A DNA stretch of 64,000 nucleotides, taken from positions 143,488 to 207,487 of the forward strand of contig JANOZM010000005.1 of the NCBI GenBank assembly GCA_031429355.1. Direction: 5' to 3'. Source of the DNA: JANOZM01 sp031429355. GTDB lineage: Bacteria > Pseudomonadota > Gammaproteobacteria > Burkholderiales > Burkholderiaceae_E. Each line of letters begins with the position of its first letter. The stretch's first letter is position 1. The position numbers and the translations under genes were made by a program. Shown in pieces: positions 8,004 to 17,192 of the stretch. The notes beneath the pieces were generated by a model. The model was given only the letters and a program-made list of their open reading frames with translations, had not been told where the DNA came from and did not search any database.

Positions 8004-8957
8004 TTAAACCCATTCTTTGTGCGGTAAGAAATCGGTATACAACTTGGCCTCGGCGCTGCCCGGTTCGGGCGACCAGTTATAACGCCAATTAACAATTGGG
8101 GGCAGGGACATCAAAATACTTTCAGTGCGTCCACCCGATTGCAAACCAAACAAAGTGCCACGATCAAACACCAAATTAAACTCGACGTAGCGACCCCGAC
8201 GATAGGCTTGAAAATCGCGTTCGTGTTGCGTGTAAGGCTTGTCGACGTTGCGTTGCACGATGGGCGAGTAAGCGTTTAAAAAAGAATCACCAACGGCGCG
8301 CATCATCGCAAAACTAGCTTCAAAACCATCGGCCGACCAATCGTCGTAAAAAATTCCGCCGACACCACGTGCTTCATTGCGGTGCTTCAAATGAAAATAG
8401 TCGTCGCAATGTTTCTTTAATTTTGCGTGGGTGCCTGCACCAAACGGTTCGACTGTGTCTTTGCAGATTTGATGAAAGTGTTTTACGTCTTGCTCGGTCG
8501 TGTAATAGGGGGTTAAGTCCATCCCGCCGCCAAACCACCAAATGGGTTCTTCTTTGCCCGCCGGATCGTAGGCAATCAAAAAACGGACGTTTAAATGCAC
8601 CGTGGGAACAAACGGATTACGTGGATGCATAACCAACGAAACACCCATTGCCTCTGCGGGTCGATTAGCCAGTTGGGGGCGTAAAGCCGTGGCAGAGGCA
8701 GGCATTTTATTTACCTTTACATCCGAAAAACCAACGCCACCACGCTCGAAAACTGCACCATTTTCTAAGATACGCGTACGACCACCGCCGCCTTCTTCGC
8801 GCTTCCAAAGATCTTCAATAAATTGCGCCTTGGATTGCGCTGAATTCGAACTGACACCATTCGACTCGAGTGCTTGCAATCCCGCAGTAATTCGGTCTTG
8901 CAAGTCGTGTAAGTAGGCGCGAACGCGTTGCGAATCGACACTATTGGATTGACTCAA
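8004..8957 (-). CDS. hemF: Coproporphyrinogen III oxidase, oxygen-dependent
   Basis: A 317-residue aerobic HemF, converting coproporphyrinogen III to protoporphyrinogen IX in haem synthesis. Family-defining stretches include the GGGRTRIL segment, MHPRNPFVPTVHLNVR, WWFGGGMDLTPYY and RRGRYVEFNLVFDRGT. Length is close to the usual 300-320 residues. The stop is immediately followed by nadD, suggesting translational coupling. There is a 36-bp gap to purD upstream on the same strand. Confidence 0.96.
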   Translation of the reverse strand: MSQSNSVDSQRVRAYLHDLQDRITAGLQALESNGVSSNSAQSKAQFIEDLWKREEGGGGRTRILENGAVFERGGVGFSDVKVNKMPASATALRPQLANRPAEAMGVSLVMHPRNPFVPTVHLNVRFLIAYDPAGKEEPIWWFGGGMDLTPYYTTEQDVKHFHQICKDTVEPFGAGTHAKLKKHCDDYFHLKHRNEARGVGGIFYDDWSADGFEASFAMMRAVGDSFLNAYSPIVQRNVDKPYTQHERDFQAYRRGRYVEFNLVFDRGTLFGLQSGGRTESILMSLPPIVNWRYNWSPEPGSAEAKLYTDFLPHKEWV

Positions 8958-8993
8958 AAGTCTGCTCTTTCTTTTACAAGGTTTCCGAGAGGA

Positions 8994-10286
8994 TTAACCC
9001 GATTTTTTACGATTGATCGCCAAATGGCCAATATCGCGGCGCATTTGCATGCCATCAAATTTAATTTTATCAGCAGCGTCGTAAGCCTTTTGCTGCGCGA
9101 CGCGAGTAGAGTCACCGAGTGCCGTTACGCACAACACGCGGCCACCCGACGTAATGCACTCGTCATTTTTTATGGATGTACCCGCATGGAAAACAAAGTG
9201 ATCTTCGGCGCTGCGATTACCCTGGGCAGGCAGGCCGTGAATGATGTCGCCAAGTCTAGGTTCGTCGGGATAATTGTTTGAGGCCATGACGACACCTAAG
9301 GCAACTCGACGATCCCACTCAATCTCAACAGTGTCTAATCGGCCAGCAATAGCAGCCTCTACTACGGGAACCCAATCGCTTTTCATGCGGGCCATAATGG
9401 GTTGTGTTTCTGGATCACCCATGCGGCAATTAAATTCAAGGACTTTTACTTTGCCTTTAGGGTCGATCATTAAACCGGCGTATAAAAATCCGGTAAATTC
9501 TATGCCGTCTTTGGCCATGCCTTGAATAGTTGGGTGAATCACTTCACGCAAAACGCGGGCGTTTACTGTCGGTGTTACAACAGGTGCTGGCGAATACGCA
9601 CCCATACCGCCCGTGTTGGGACCTTGGTCGCCATCTTTTAAGCGTTTATGATCTTGGCTCGATGCCATTACTAATGCGTTTTTGCCGTCAACCATCACAA
9701 TAAAGCTAGCTTCTTCACCGGCCAAAAATTCTTCGATAACCACGCGAGCGCCAGCGTCGCCCATTTTGTTATCAAGCAACATCATGTCAATGGCAGCGTG
9801 AGCCTCGGCCACAGATAAAGCCACAACTACGCCCTTGCCAGCCGCTAAACCGTCGGCTTTTACAACGATTGGTGCGCCTTTAAGATCGACATAGGCATGG
9901 GCTGCCGCCGCTTCTGAAAAAGTTTGATAGTCGCCTGTAGGAATTCCGTGGCGCGTCATGAACGCCTTGGCAAAATCTTTCGATGACTCTAGTTGGGCCG
10001 CCGCTTTTGTGGGGCCAAAAATTTTGAGGCCTTTTTTGCGAAACACGTCAACGATGCCTGCTGCTAGTGGTACTTCGGGCCCTACAACTGTAAACGCAAT
10101 ACCTTCGCGTTCGGCAAACAGTGCCAATGAATCAATATTGGTTAGTGGCAAATTTTGTAAATTGGGTTCGCGCGCAGTGCCACCGTTACCCGGCGCTACA
10201 TACACCACTTGCACTTTGCTAGAGCGTGACAATCGCCATGCCATCGCATGCTCACGCCCCCCACCGCCAACGACCAATATTTTCAT
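8994..10286 (-). CDS. purD: Phosphoribosylamine-glycine ligase
   Basis: GAR synthetase of purine biosynthesis, an ATP-grasp enzyme. I place the start at the ATG at 10286, which begins MKILVVGGGGREHAMAW, the canonical N-terminus. The longer frame to 10337 would run back into yebC. Typical segments are VVKADGLAAGKGVVVA, GEEASFIVMVDG, QDHKRLKDGDQGPNTGGMGAYSP and NCRMGDPETQ. The resulting length of 430 residues matches the family. Confidence 0.96.
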   Translation of the reverse strand: MKILVVGGGGREHAMAWRLSRSSKVQVVYVAPGNGGTAREPNLQNLPLTNIDSLALFAEREGIAFTVVGPEVPLAAGIVDVFRKKGLKIFGPTKAAAQLESSKDFAKAFMTRHGIPTGDYQTFSEAAAAHAYVDLKGAPIVVKADGLAAGKGVVVALSVAEAHAAIDMMLLDNKMGDAGARVVIEEFLAGEEASFIVMVDGKNALVMASSQDHKRLKDGDQGPNTGGMGAYSPAPVVTPTVNARVLREVIHPTIQGMAKDGIEFTGFLYAGLMIDPKGKVKVLEFNCRMGDPETQPIMARMKSDWVPVVEAAIAGRLDTVEIEWDRRVALGVVMASNNYPDEPRLGDIIHGLPAQGNRSAEDHFVFHAGTSIKNDECITSGGRVLCVTALGDSTRVAQQKAYDAADKIKFDGMQMRRDIGHLAINRKKSG

Positions 10287-10296
10287 TAGACCAAAA

Positions 10297-11019
10297 TCAC
10301 GCAAAGACCGCGTTGTGGAAAACTTCTTGCACGTCATCTAAGCTTTCGATGACATCAATTAATTTTTGCATTCGTTGTGCATCATCGCCCGCTAACTCGG
10401 TTTGTGCATCTGGGCGCATGGTAATTTCTGCTAGCTCGGCTTTTAGGCCTTTAGCCTCTAAAGCAGCGCGTACTGCCGAAAACGAACCAATAGGGCACAA
10501 CACTTCGATGCTGCCCTCATCATCCGAAATAACATCGTCCGCACCCGCGTCCAGCGCGGCTTCCATAACAATATCTTCGTTGGTGCCCGGTGCAAACAAT
10601 AATTGGCCGCAGTGTTTGAACATAAACGAAACCGAGCCATCCGTGCCCAAATTGCCACCGTATTTATTAAAAGCGTGGCGAACTTCTGCGACGGTGCGGG
10701 TTTTGTTGTCGGTCATGCAGTCGACAATAACGGCGGCTCCGCCAATGCCGTAACCTTCGTAACGAATTTCTTCGAGTTGCGCGCCATCTAATCCGCCTGA
10801 ACCTTTTTGAATGGCTCGCAATACAGTATCTTTGGACATATTGGCATCGGAGGCCTTGTCAATCGCCAAGCGTAGTCGCGGGTTGATGGTTGTATCGGCC
10901 CCGCCCATTCGGGCAGCAACTGTAATTTCTTTAATGACCCGTGTAAAAACCTTCCCGCGTTTTTCGTCTTGACGGTTTTTGCGATGTTGTATGTTCGCCC
11001 ACTTGGAATGCCCAGCCAT
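10297..11019 (-). CDS. yebC: YebC/PmpR family protein (TACO1-like)
   Basis: A 240-residue YebC protein beginning MAGHSKWANIQHRKNRQD, the diagnostic N-terminus. The family was long annotated as transcriptional regulators and is now linked to translation of difficult proline stretches through the ribosome. All three domains appear present. purD follows after 10 bp. It heads the block and diverges from the HerA-like ATPase at 11090. Confidence 0.95.
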   Translation of the reverse strand: MAGHSKWANIQHRKNRQDEKRGKVFTRVIKEITVAARMGGADTTINPRLRLAIDKASDANMSKDTVLRAIQKGSGGLDGAQLEEIRYEGYGIGGAAVIVDCMTDNKTRTVAEVRHAFNKYGGNLGTDGSVSFMFKHCGQLLFAPGTNEDIVMEAALDAGADDVISDDEGSIEVLCPIGSFSAVRAALEAKGLKAELAEITMRPDAQTELAGDDAQRMQKLIDVIESLDDVQEVFHNAVFA

Positions 11020-11089
11020 AAAGAGTCACGCTAAAAAAAGAGTCATTAACAGGGTAGGATTATCTCATATCAAAAACAAGGAAATTGAA

Positions 11090-12649
11090 ATGTCGGGAAA
11101 CAACACGACTTTTGCGGGCTTAAACATTGCAACGTCCGAACAGATCAGCCTAGATTTACTGCCAGCGTTGGCTAACCGCCACGGACTTATCACAGGGGCA
11201 ACTGGTACCGGCAAGACAGTAAGCCTGCAAGTTTTGGCAGAAAAACTGTCAGGCATCGGCGTGCCTTGTTTTATGGCAGACGTTAAAGGCGACTTGTCAG
11301 GCATTTCCCAAGCGGGCCATTTAAGCCCAAAATTGAAAGAGCGCCTAGATCGCTTAAAACTACCCGAGCCAATTTTTAAAGGCTGTCCAACCACCCTGTG
11401 GGATGTGTTTGGAGAAAAAGGCCATCCAGTACGCGCCACGGTAAGCGACATGGGGCCGCTGATGTTGTCGCGTATTTTGAACCTAAACGATGTGCAAGAA
11501 GGCGTATTGCACCTCGTGTTTCGCATCGCTGACGAGCGCGGTTTGCTGTTGCTCGATGCAAAAGACTTGCGCGCTATGTTGCAATTTGTAGGTGAGAACG
11601 CCAAAGACTTAACCACCGAATACGGCAATGTATCGGCCGCTTCTATCGGTGCAATTCAACGTAGTTTGTTAGCGTTGGACGACCAAGGCGCTGATCAGTT
11701 TTTTGGCGAACCAATGCTAAACCTGCAAGACATGATGCAAACCATCGATGGTAAAGGCGTAATTAACGTTTTAACTGCGGATCGTTTGCTAAATGCCCCG
11801 CGCTTATACGGGACGTTTTTACTATGGATGCTGTCGGAGCTATTCGAGACCTTGCCCGAGGTTGGTGATTTAGAAAAACCGAAGTTTGTGTTCTTTTTTG
11901 ACGAAGCCCATTTGTTGTTTAACGAAGCACCGGCTAATTTATTAAACAAAATTGAACAAATCGTACGTTTAGTACGCTCTAAAGGTGTGGGCGTTTATTT
12001 TGTAACGCAGAATCCTCTGGATATACCCGATACTGTTTTGGGGCAGCTAGGTAATCGTATTCAACATGCGTTACGCGCCTTTACCCCACGCGATCAAAAA
12101 GCAGTACAAACAGCCGCCGAAACAATGCGGGCCAATCCTAAGTTCGACACGGTACAGGCGATTAGTGAGCTTGCTGTTGGCGAGGCGTTGATTTCGTTTT
12201 TAGATGATAAAGGTCGCCCTTGTGTAGTTGAGCGTGCCTTTATTAATCCGCCGGGCTCTAGGATTGGGCCGTTAAACGATGATGAGCGTAAACAAGTCGT
12301 TGCTACGTCTATCGTGGCTGGAATTTACGATAAAACAGTAGATCGTTTGTCGGCCTACGAAAAAATTAAAGGGCGAGTTGCACAAAGTTCAGGTGTGTCT
12401 AAAAATGACGATTCTGCAAGTTCCGAGACGCAAACCACTGAAACTAACCAACCGAGCCTAGGCGATAGAATTAAAGAGCAAATGGGCGATGTGTTTGGTG
12501 GCAATAGTCCGGCCCGCGGTTCGAAGCCAAGTTCCAGCCGAAAGGATTCAGTGCTTGATAGCTTTGCCAAAAGTGCCGCGCGTTCGATTGGGTCTACTGT
12601 TGGTCGTGCGATCATTCGGGGTGTGTTGGGTTCGATCTTGAAGCGATAG
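11090..12649 (+). CDS. DUF853/HerA-like helicase ATPase (YjgR family)
   Basis: A 519-residue P-loop ATPase of the DUF853 family, related to HerA/FtsK. The Walker A GATGTGKT lies near residue 38 and the Walker B FVFFFDEAHLLF near 265. The ATG at 11090 is chosen because it starts the conserved N-terminal segment and follows a purine-rich stretch; the frame is open further upstream but would overlap yebC. The C-terminus has a Ser/Thr/Gln-rich linker, then a basic, glycine-rich end (RSIGSTVGRAIIRGVLGSILKR region). The biological role is undefined; DNA translocation is inferred from the fold. Confidence 0.88.
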   Translation: MSGNNTTFAGLNIATSEQISLDLLPALANRHGLITGATGTGKTVSLQVLAEKLSGIGVPCFMADVKGDLSGISQAGHLSPKLKERLDRLKLPEPIFKGCPTTLWDVFGEKGHPVRATVSDMGPLMLSRILNLNDVQEGVLHLVFRIADERGLLLLDAKDLRAMLQFVGENAKDLTTEYGNVSAASIGAIQRSLLALDDQGADQFFGEPMLNLQDMMQTIDGKGVINVLTADRLLNAPRLYGTFLLWMLSELFETLPEVGDLEKPKFVFFFDEAHLLFNEAPANLLNKIEQIVRLVRSKGVGVYFVTQNPLDIPDTVLGQLGNRIQHALRAFTPRDQKAVQTAAETMRANPKFDTVQAISELAVGEALISFLDDKGRPCVVERAFINPPGSRIGPLNDDERKQVVATSIVAGIYDKTVDRLSAYEKIKGRVAQSSGVSKNDDSASSETQTTETNQPSLGDRIKEQMGDVFGGNSPARGSKPSSSRKDSVLDSFAKSAARSIGSTVGRAIIRGVLGSILKR

Positions 12650-12660
12650 AAAGTAATGGT

Positions 12661-13554
12661 TTGAAAAATACCCTATTGGGTGGATTAGCACTGGGCATTT
12701 TGGGCGCCACTTTGTTTTCGGGTAAAGCCATCATTGTAAAGTTGGCCTATCGCTACGGTGCCGATCCCACCAGTTTAATTGCACTGCGCATGATCTTTGC
12801 GTTTCCGTTTTTTGCGTATGCCGCTTGGGTCACAAGCAAAGGTGATTTTGCTTGGCAAAAAGGCGATCGTTTAAAAGTCTTTATGTTGGGCACAATAGGT
12901 TACTACGCAGCCAGTTATTTAGATTTTTTGGGACTGCAATACATTAGCGCCGGGTTAGAACGCATTATTTTGTATTTAAGCCCGACCTTTGTTTTACTGA
13001 TTTCGGTTTTTTGGTTAAAAAAGAAAATTGGCCCACCACAAATGCTTGCTTTGGCTATTTGTTATGCCGGTTTGTTTTTTGTGTTTTGGCACGACCTATC
13101 GCTAACCGGAAAAAACGTACCGCTCGGCGCAGCCTTGGTCCTTGGAAGTGCGCTTTGTTACGCAGTGTATTTAACTGCTAGTGGTGAAATGATTAAACGG
13201 TTCGGTGCGATTCGTCTAACCTCTTGGACCAGTTTAGTTAGTACTGTTTGGTGTGTTGGTCAGTCGTTGATATTCGATCCCGTTGCCTTAGTTAGCCAAG
13301 CCTCACAAGTGTATTGGCTATCGGTTGCAAACGGATTTTTTTGTACTGTGCTGCCGGTTTTTTTAACGATGATGGCGATTCAAAAAATTGGTAGTACTTC
13401 AGCCTCACAAACCGGCATGGTCGGGCCATTGGCGACGATATTTTTGGCGGCGTGGTTTTTGGCCGAACCTATTAACGCCACACAGCTCATTGGTACTGCT
13501 GTTGTGATGGTGGGCATCTTTGTTTTATCGCGCAGTAAGTTTGAAAAAACCTAA
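12661..13554 (+). CDS. EamA/DMT-family permease
   Basis: A 297-residue integral membrane protein with ten predicted hydrophobic helices in two EamA halves, as in drug/metabolite transporters. The likely start is TTG at 12661, 11 bp after the HerA-like stop; a nearby ATG at 12657 is out of frame and stops at once. The second half ends GPLATIFLAAWFLAEP followed by the last helix, typical of EamA proteins. The substrate cannot be predicted. It may be co-transcribed with the upstream ATPase. Confidence 0.85.
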   Translation: MKNTLLGGLALGILGATLFSGKAIIVKLAYRYGADPTSLIALRMIFAFPFFAYAAWVTSKGDFAWQKGDRLKVFMLGTIGYYAASYLDFLGLQYISAGLERIILYLSPTFVLLISVFWLKKKIGPPQMLALAICYAGLFFVFWHDLSLTGKNVPLGAALVLGSALCYAVYLTASGEMIKRFGAIRLTSWTSLVSTVWCVGQSLIFDPVALVSQASQVYWLSVANGFFCTVLPVFLTMMAIQKIGSTSASQTGMVGPLATIFLAAWFLAEPINATQLIGTAVVMVGIFVLSRSKFEKT

Positions 13555-13586
13555 TTTTAAAGTCCGCAATTTTTTTGGAGAATCAA

Positions 13587-14555
13587 ATGGCAACAGTTGT
13601 TCGTGTACATACCCCCGGCGGTGCCGATGCAATGCAAATTGAACAAATGCAAGTGGGTGATCCAGGCCCAGGTGAAGCGCGTGTTCGTAATCATGCAGTC
13701 GGACTAAACTACATCGACGTGTACTACCGTAGTGGCTTGTATCCAATGCCTGCCCCTTACGCACTAGGCCTAGAAGGCGCTGGAGTTGTAGAGGCTGTTG
13801 GCAGTGGCGTAACGCATGTAAAAGTAGGTGACCGTGTTGCCTATGCTGGGCAACCTTTAGGTGCTTACAGCGATGTACGTGTAATGCCAGCAAAGCCCTT
13901 AGTAAAACTGCCTGATTCGATTAGTTTCGACACCGGTGCCGCCATGATGTTGCAAGGCATGACCGTGCAATATTTGTTGCGTCGTACGTTTAAAGTGCAA
14001 GCAGGTCAAACGATTTTATTTCACGCTGCGGCGGGCGGTGTTGGGCTGATTGCAATGCAATGGGCAAAGGCACTAGGCGCTACAGTTATTGGCACCGTCG
14101 GGTCTGACGAAAAAGCAGCGCTGGCTAAAGCCAATGGCTGTGATCACGCCATTGTGTATACCCGCGAAAATTTTGTAGAGCGCGTCAAAGAAATTACTAA
14201 CGGCGCGGGTGTTCCCGTGGTGTATGACTCGATTGGTAAAGATACTTTCCAAGGCTCGCTCGATTGCTTGCAACCGTTTGGCACTATGGTTAGTTTTGGT
14301 AACGCTTCGGGCCCAGTAGCGCCAATGCCATTAACAGCGTTAAAAGGGTCATTGTTTATTACGCGCCCATCGTTAATGCCCTACACCGAAAAGCGTAGCG
14401 ATTTAGAAGCAACCGCTCAAGATTTGTTTGATGTGGTTCAGGCGGGTACTGTAAAAATTCATGTTTCGCAGCGCTATGCATTAAGTGATGTAGCTCAAGC
14501 TCATCGCGATTTAGAGGGACGTAAAACAACTGGAAGCACCGTTTTAATTCCTTAA
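13587..14555 (+). CDS. NADPH:quinone oxidoreductase, zinc-independent MDR family
   Basis: A 322-residue medium-chain reductase of the QOR type. The ATG at 13587 is preceded by GGAGA. The N-terminal GroES-like part contains LNYIDVYYRSGLY and LGLEGAGVVEAVG; the Rossmann part has HAAAGGVGLIAMQWAK with the NADPH-binding glycine pattern. The zinc ligands of alcohol dehydrogenases are lacking, as expected for quinone reductases. It reduces quinones by one electron in known homologues. Confidence 0.9.
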   Translation: MATVVRVHTPGGADAMQIEQMQVGDPGPGEARVRNHAVGLNYIDVYYRSGLYPMPAPYALGLEGAGVVEAVGSGVTHVKVGDRVAYAGQPLGAYSDVRVMPAKPLVKLPDSISFDTGAAMMLQGMTVQYLLRRTFKVQAGQTILFHAAAGGVGLIAMQWAKALGATVIGTVGSDEKAALAKANGCDHAIVYTRENFVERVKEITNGAGVPVVYDSIGKDTFQGSLDCLQPFGTMVSFGNASGPVAPMPLTALKGSLFITRPSLMPYTEKRSDLEATAQDLFDVVQAGTVKIHVSQRYALSDVAQAHRDLEGRKTTGSTVLIP

Positions 14556-14599
14556 CCGTATAGGCCAAACCTTTCATTTTTTTAGGCAATCAAACTCGC

Positions 14600-15673
14600 A
14601 TGAACCATTACAAAATAGCCACCATCCCCGGCGACGGAATCGGTAAAGAAGTCATCCCAGCAGGGACCGAAGTTTTAAAATCACTGGCTAACAATAGTGG
14701 CTCCACGTTCGAGTTTGAAGATTTTGATTGGGGTGGTGATTACTATCGCAAACACGGCATGATGATGCCCGCTAATGGTCTAGATGCATTGCGCAACAAA
14801 GATGCGATTATGTTTGGCTCGGCTGGCGACCCGGATATTCCCGATCACATTACCCTGTGGGGTTTGCGCTTAAAAATTTGCCAAGGTTTTGATCAATACG
14901 CCAATGTGCGCCCAACGCGAATTTTGCCGGGTATCGACGGGCCTCTAAAACGCTGCGCAATAAAAGATCTTGATTGGGTAATCGTGCGCGAAAACTCCGA
15001 AGGTGAATACGCTGGTGTTGGTGGCCGGGCGCATCAAGGCCATCCCATCGAAGTAGCTACCGATGTTTCGATGATGACCCGTGTTGGTGTTCAGCGAATT
15101 ATGCGTTACGCATTTAAACTGGCGCAGTCTCGGCCTCGCAAGTTATTAACAGTGGTCACGAAATCTAACGCGCAACGCCATGCAATGGTAATGTGGGATG
15201 AAATTGCCGCCGAGATCGCGCAAGAATTTCCCGACGTTAAGTGGGATAAAGAATTGGTTGATGCCGCTACCGCGCGCATGGTAAATCGACCGGCTACTTT
15301 AGATACCTTGGTCGCTACTAATTTGCATGCCGATATTTTAAGTGACTTAGCTGCCGCTCTTGCCGGTAGCCTTGGCATTGCGCCTACAGGCAATATAGAC
15401 CCAGAACGCCGCTACCCTTCAATGTTTGAACCCATTCATGGTTCGGCGTTTGACATCATGGGCAAAGGCTTAGCTAACCCTATTGGTACGTTTTGGTCTG
15501 CTGTGATGATGCTAGAGCACTTAAATGAACCTAAGGCAGCGGCACGGTTAATGGCAGCGATTGAAAGCGTTACGGCCAATCCAGCGCTGCACACGCGCGA
15601 TTTGGGTGGCACGGCGACCACCGCGCAAGTTACCGAGGCCGTTTGTAAAGTTTTGCTTAAAAATCACTCCTGA
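14600..15673 (+). CDS. Tartrate dehydrogenase / D-malate dehydrogenase (decarboxylating)
   Basis: A 357-residue member of the isocitrate/isopropylmalate dehydrogenase family. Signature elements are IPGDGIGKEVIPAG, LWGLRLKICQGFDQYANVRP, VIVRENSEGEYAGVGG, the catalytic Lys/Asn in TVVTKSNAQRH and the metal aspartates in HADILSDLAA. The LWGLRL wording rather than a leuB-type pattern favours the TtuC/DmlA subgroup, which oxidises D-malate or tartrate with NAD. The upstream oxidoreductase is on the same strand 44 bp away. Confidence 0.88.
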   Translation: MNHYKIATIPGDGIGKEVIPAGTEVLKSLANNSGSTFEFEDFDWGGDYYRKHGMMMPANGLDALRNKDAIMFGSAGDPDIPDHITLWGLRLKICQGFDQYANVRPTRILPGIDGPLKRCAIKDLDWVIVRENSEGEYAGVGGRAHQGHPIEVATDVSMMTRVGVQRIMRYAFKLAQSRPRKLLTVVTKSNAQRHAMVMWDEIAAEIAQEFPDVKWDKELVDAATARMVNRPATLDTLVATNLHADILSDLAAALAGSLGIAPTGNIDPERRYPSMFEPIHGSAFDIMGKGLANPIGTFWSAVMMLEHLNEPKAAARLMAAIESVTANPALHTRDLGGTATTAQVTEAVCKVLLKNHS

Positions 15674-15737
15674 CATATCGCTGTCAGTAGCCCCTGACTA
15701 CAATGGTGATTCCATCACTTATTTCAAGGAGATTCCC

Positions 15738-16106
15738 ATGGTTGGCAATGCAAGTTGGTTCGAAATTCCCACGGTCGATTTTGAGCGTGCAGTCAAATTT
15801 TACGAAGCAGTGTTTCAAGTAACCATGAAGCGCGAAAATATTGGTGGCGACATGGCGGTTTTTTCGGGCGAGCAAGATGCGGTTACTGGTGCACTAGTTG
15901 CACCGCAGCCGGGCTACACCCCATCTGCCGAAGGTCCAACCATTTATCTAAACGCGGGTAACGATTTGCAGCCTTTGTTAGATAGGGCAGCGAAACAAGG
16001 TGGTCAGGTTATGTTGCCAAAAACAGCATTGCCGCCGGGTATGGGTTTCTTTGCCCACTTAAAGGATAGCGAAGGTAATCGGGTTGGTTTGCATTCGATG
16101 AATTAA
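15738..16106 (+). CDS. VOC-superfamily (glyoxalase-like) protein
   Basis: A 122-residue single-module VOC protein starting at the ATG at 15738, with AAGGAGATT just upstream as ribosome site. Residues open with WFEIPTVDFERAVKFYEAVF, the usual first strand and helix, and end with FFAHLKDSEGNRVGLHSMN, containing the metal-ligand position E in DSEGN. Family members include glyoxalases, dioxygenases and antibiotic-binding proteins. The substrate is unknown. Confidence 0.85.
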   Translation: MVGNASWFEIPTVDFERAVKFYEAVFQVTMKRENIGGDMAVFSGEQDAVTGALVAPQPGYTPSAEGPTIYLNAGNDLQPLLDRAAKQGGQVMLPKTALPPGMGFFAHLKDSEGNRVGLHSMN

Positions 16107-16204
16107 TCAAATAGCTAAGAAGGCCTTTGATGCTGATCGCGTTTTACGTTTAAAAGTTTCCGAAGCTAAATTTAAAGACGAGGCCGGAAAACGCCTAGCT
16201 GATT

Positions 16205-16270
16205 TTATGCGGAAGCAAAAAACTCTCGATATTTTGAAGGTGTGATACCGGTTGCGCGTTTAAATTCGCG
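16205..16270 (-). pseudogene. Relic of the 3' end of an AraC-family regulator gene
   Basis: On the minus strand this encodes REFKRATGITPSKYREFFASA followed by a stop. The first 17 residues are identical to the C-terminal HTH tail of the intact AraC gene at 17193-18188 (REFKRATGITPSKYRE). No upstream AraC sequence joins it, because the PIN/RHH module begins 15 bp away. It is therefore a fragment. It may be the remains of a second AraC gene or a duplicated end created when the toxin-antitoxin pair arrived. Confidence 0.75.
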
Positions 16271-16284
16271 CCCACTATGTTTTA

Positions 16285-16704
16285 TTACAGCGCATCTTTA
16301 CAAAACTGGGCGGGAGTAACGATTCGTGCCTGCCCGGCGTTACCCTTTTTCAGCAAGCCCGCCCGCCGATCTCCTGTAATCAGGTAATCAGCTTGACCAT
16401 CGAGGGCCATCACAAATAGATATTCATCGTGCGGGTCGCTAATTTCAGTGCCTTGGGGCAGGGCAGATAATCGCTCTAGAACTACTGCATTGTGCATATT
16501 GTTGACCATCGCGCCAATGCGATGGGCCGGGAGAATCGCTTTTAATTTCGGGTACCGACTGGCACGGCGCAGTTCATCAAGCTGGGCGGCTGAGGTAATG
16601 AGTTCGAATCGACCGGCTCGCCAAGCTTTGTAAATCACATCGGGAGGTCCGTGTTTGGAAATCAACGCACTGAGCAGCACGTTGCTATCTAAAACCACCC
16701 GCAT
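16285..16704 (-). CDS. PIN-family toxin (COG1569-type)
   Basis: A 139-residue PIN-domain protein of the family annotated as putative toxin-antitoxin toxin component. It opens MRVVLDSNVLLSAL with Asp6, has Glu44 in the ELRR segment, Asp93 in SDPHDEYL and Asp112 in ITGDRR, giving a complete acidic set for RNA cleavage. The start overlaps the antitoxin stop by one base (TAATG). It is distinct from the VapC at 591-989 in sequence and partner. Confidence 0.85.
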   Translation of the reverse strand: MRVVLDSNVLLSALISKHGPPDVIYKAWRAGRFELITSAAQLDELRRASRYPKLKAILPAHRIGAMVNNMHNAVVLERLSALPQGTEISDPHDEYLFVMALDGQADYLITGDRRAGLLKKGNAGQARIVTPAQFCKDAL

Positions 16705-16943
16705 TAGTGTTCACGTGCCCACTGAACTGCTTCGTTAATTAGGTCCGAAGTTTCCGCTTCGTTCATATTGGCGCTGGCGTCTTTGGCCTGTTCTACAGCA
16801 CGTTCCAAGATGTATGACCGAACTGCGGCCTCAATAAAGCGGGAAAGATCGCCTTTGCGGCCGCCGCCTTGAGCGGCAATAAACATGCGCACGGATTGAT
16901 CCGTGTCTGGTGAAACCGCAATATTCCAACGAACTGTTTCCAT
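16704..16943 (-). CDS. Ribbon-helix-helix antitoxin partner of the PIN toxin
   Basis: A 79-residue protein. VRWNIAVSPDTDQSVRMFI near the N-terminus followed by GDLSRFIEAAVRSYIL is an RHH DNA-binding layout; the acidic C-terminal half (EAETSDLINEAVQWAREH) would wrap the toxin. It is encoded first in the operon and overlaps the toxin by one base. The operator palindrome at 16962-16981 sits 18 bp before its start, consistent with autorepression. Confidence 0.8.
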   Translation of the reverse strand: METVRWNIAVSPDTDQSVRMFIAAQGGGRKGDLSRFIEAAVRSYILERAVEQAKDASANMNEAETSDLINEAVQWAREH

Positions 16944-16961
16944 AATCTTACCGGTGTTTGT

Positions 16962-16981
16962 GTGTATAAGTATTTATACAC
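16962..16981. promoter_or_regulatory. Palindromic operator of the PIN/RHH module
   Basis: Perfect 8-bp inverted repeats GTGTATAA and TTATACAC are separated by the four bases GTAT. The site is directly upstream of the antitoxin start. RHH antitoxins typically bind such symmetric sites to repress their operon. Confidence 0.7.
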
Positions 16982-17192
16982 TTAAGCATGAGAATATGCA
17001 AGATTTTTGGGCTAATAGCTAATTGTGTAGTCCGCAAGTGCAATTCCAATCAGGCAGAACAAACCTTAGCTTGAGGGGATGCCGAAACTTGCCCCTGCAA
17101 TCCGTTCTGTAAAGCCCCAAGCAACTTATAAAAGCCGAAACCCAAATAGCTCGGCCGTTAATAAAACAATCCGTGCACATTTCGAAACTTGG

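Noticed and set aside
8003..8095. 31-residue N-terminal extension of NadD overlapping hemF
   Set aside because: The overlap would be about 90 bp and residues before RLGLLGGTFDP are not typical of the family; the TTG just after the hemF stop is better.
10287..10337. 17-residue N-terminal extension of PurD
   Set aside because: It overlaps yebC and the canonical start MKILVVGGGG lies at 10286.
16115..16245. Plus-strand coding-like fragment after the VOC gene
   Set aside because: A 43-codon open frame is visible, but it has no start or recognisable family and its end is antisense to the AraC relic, so it is not called as a gene.
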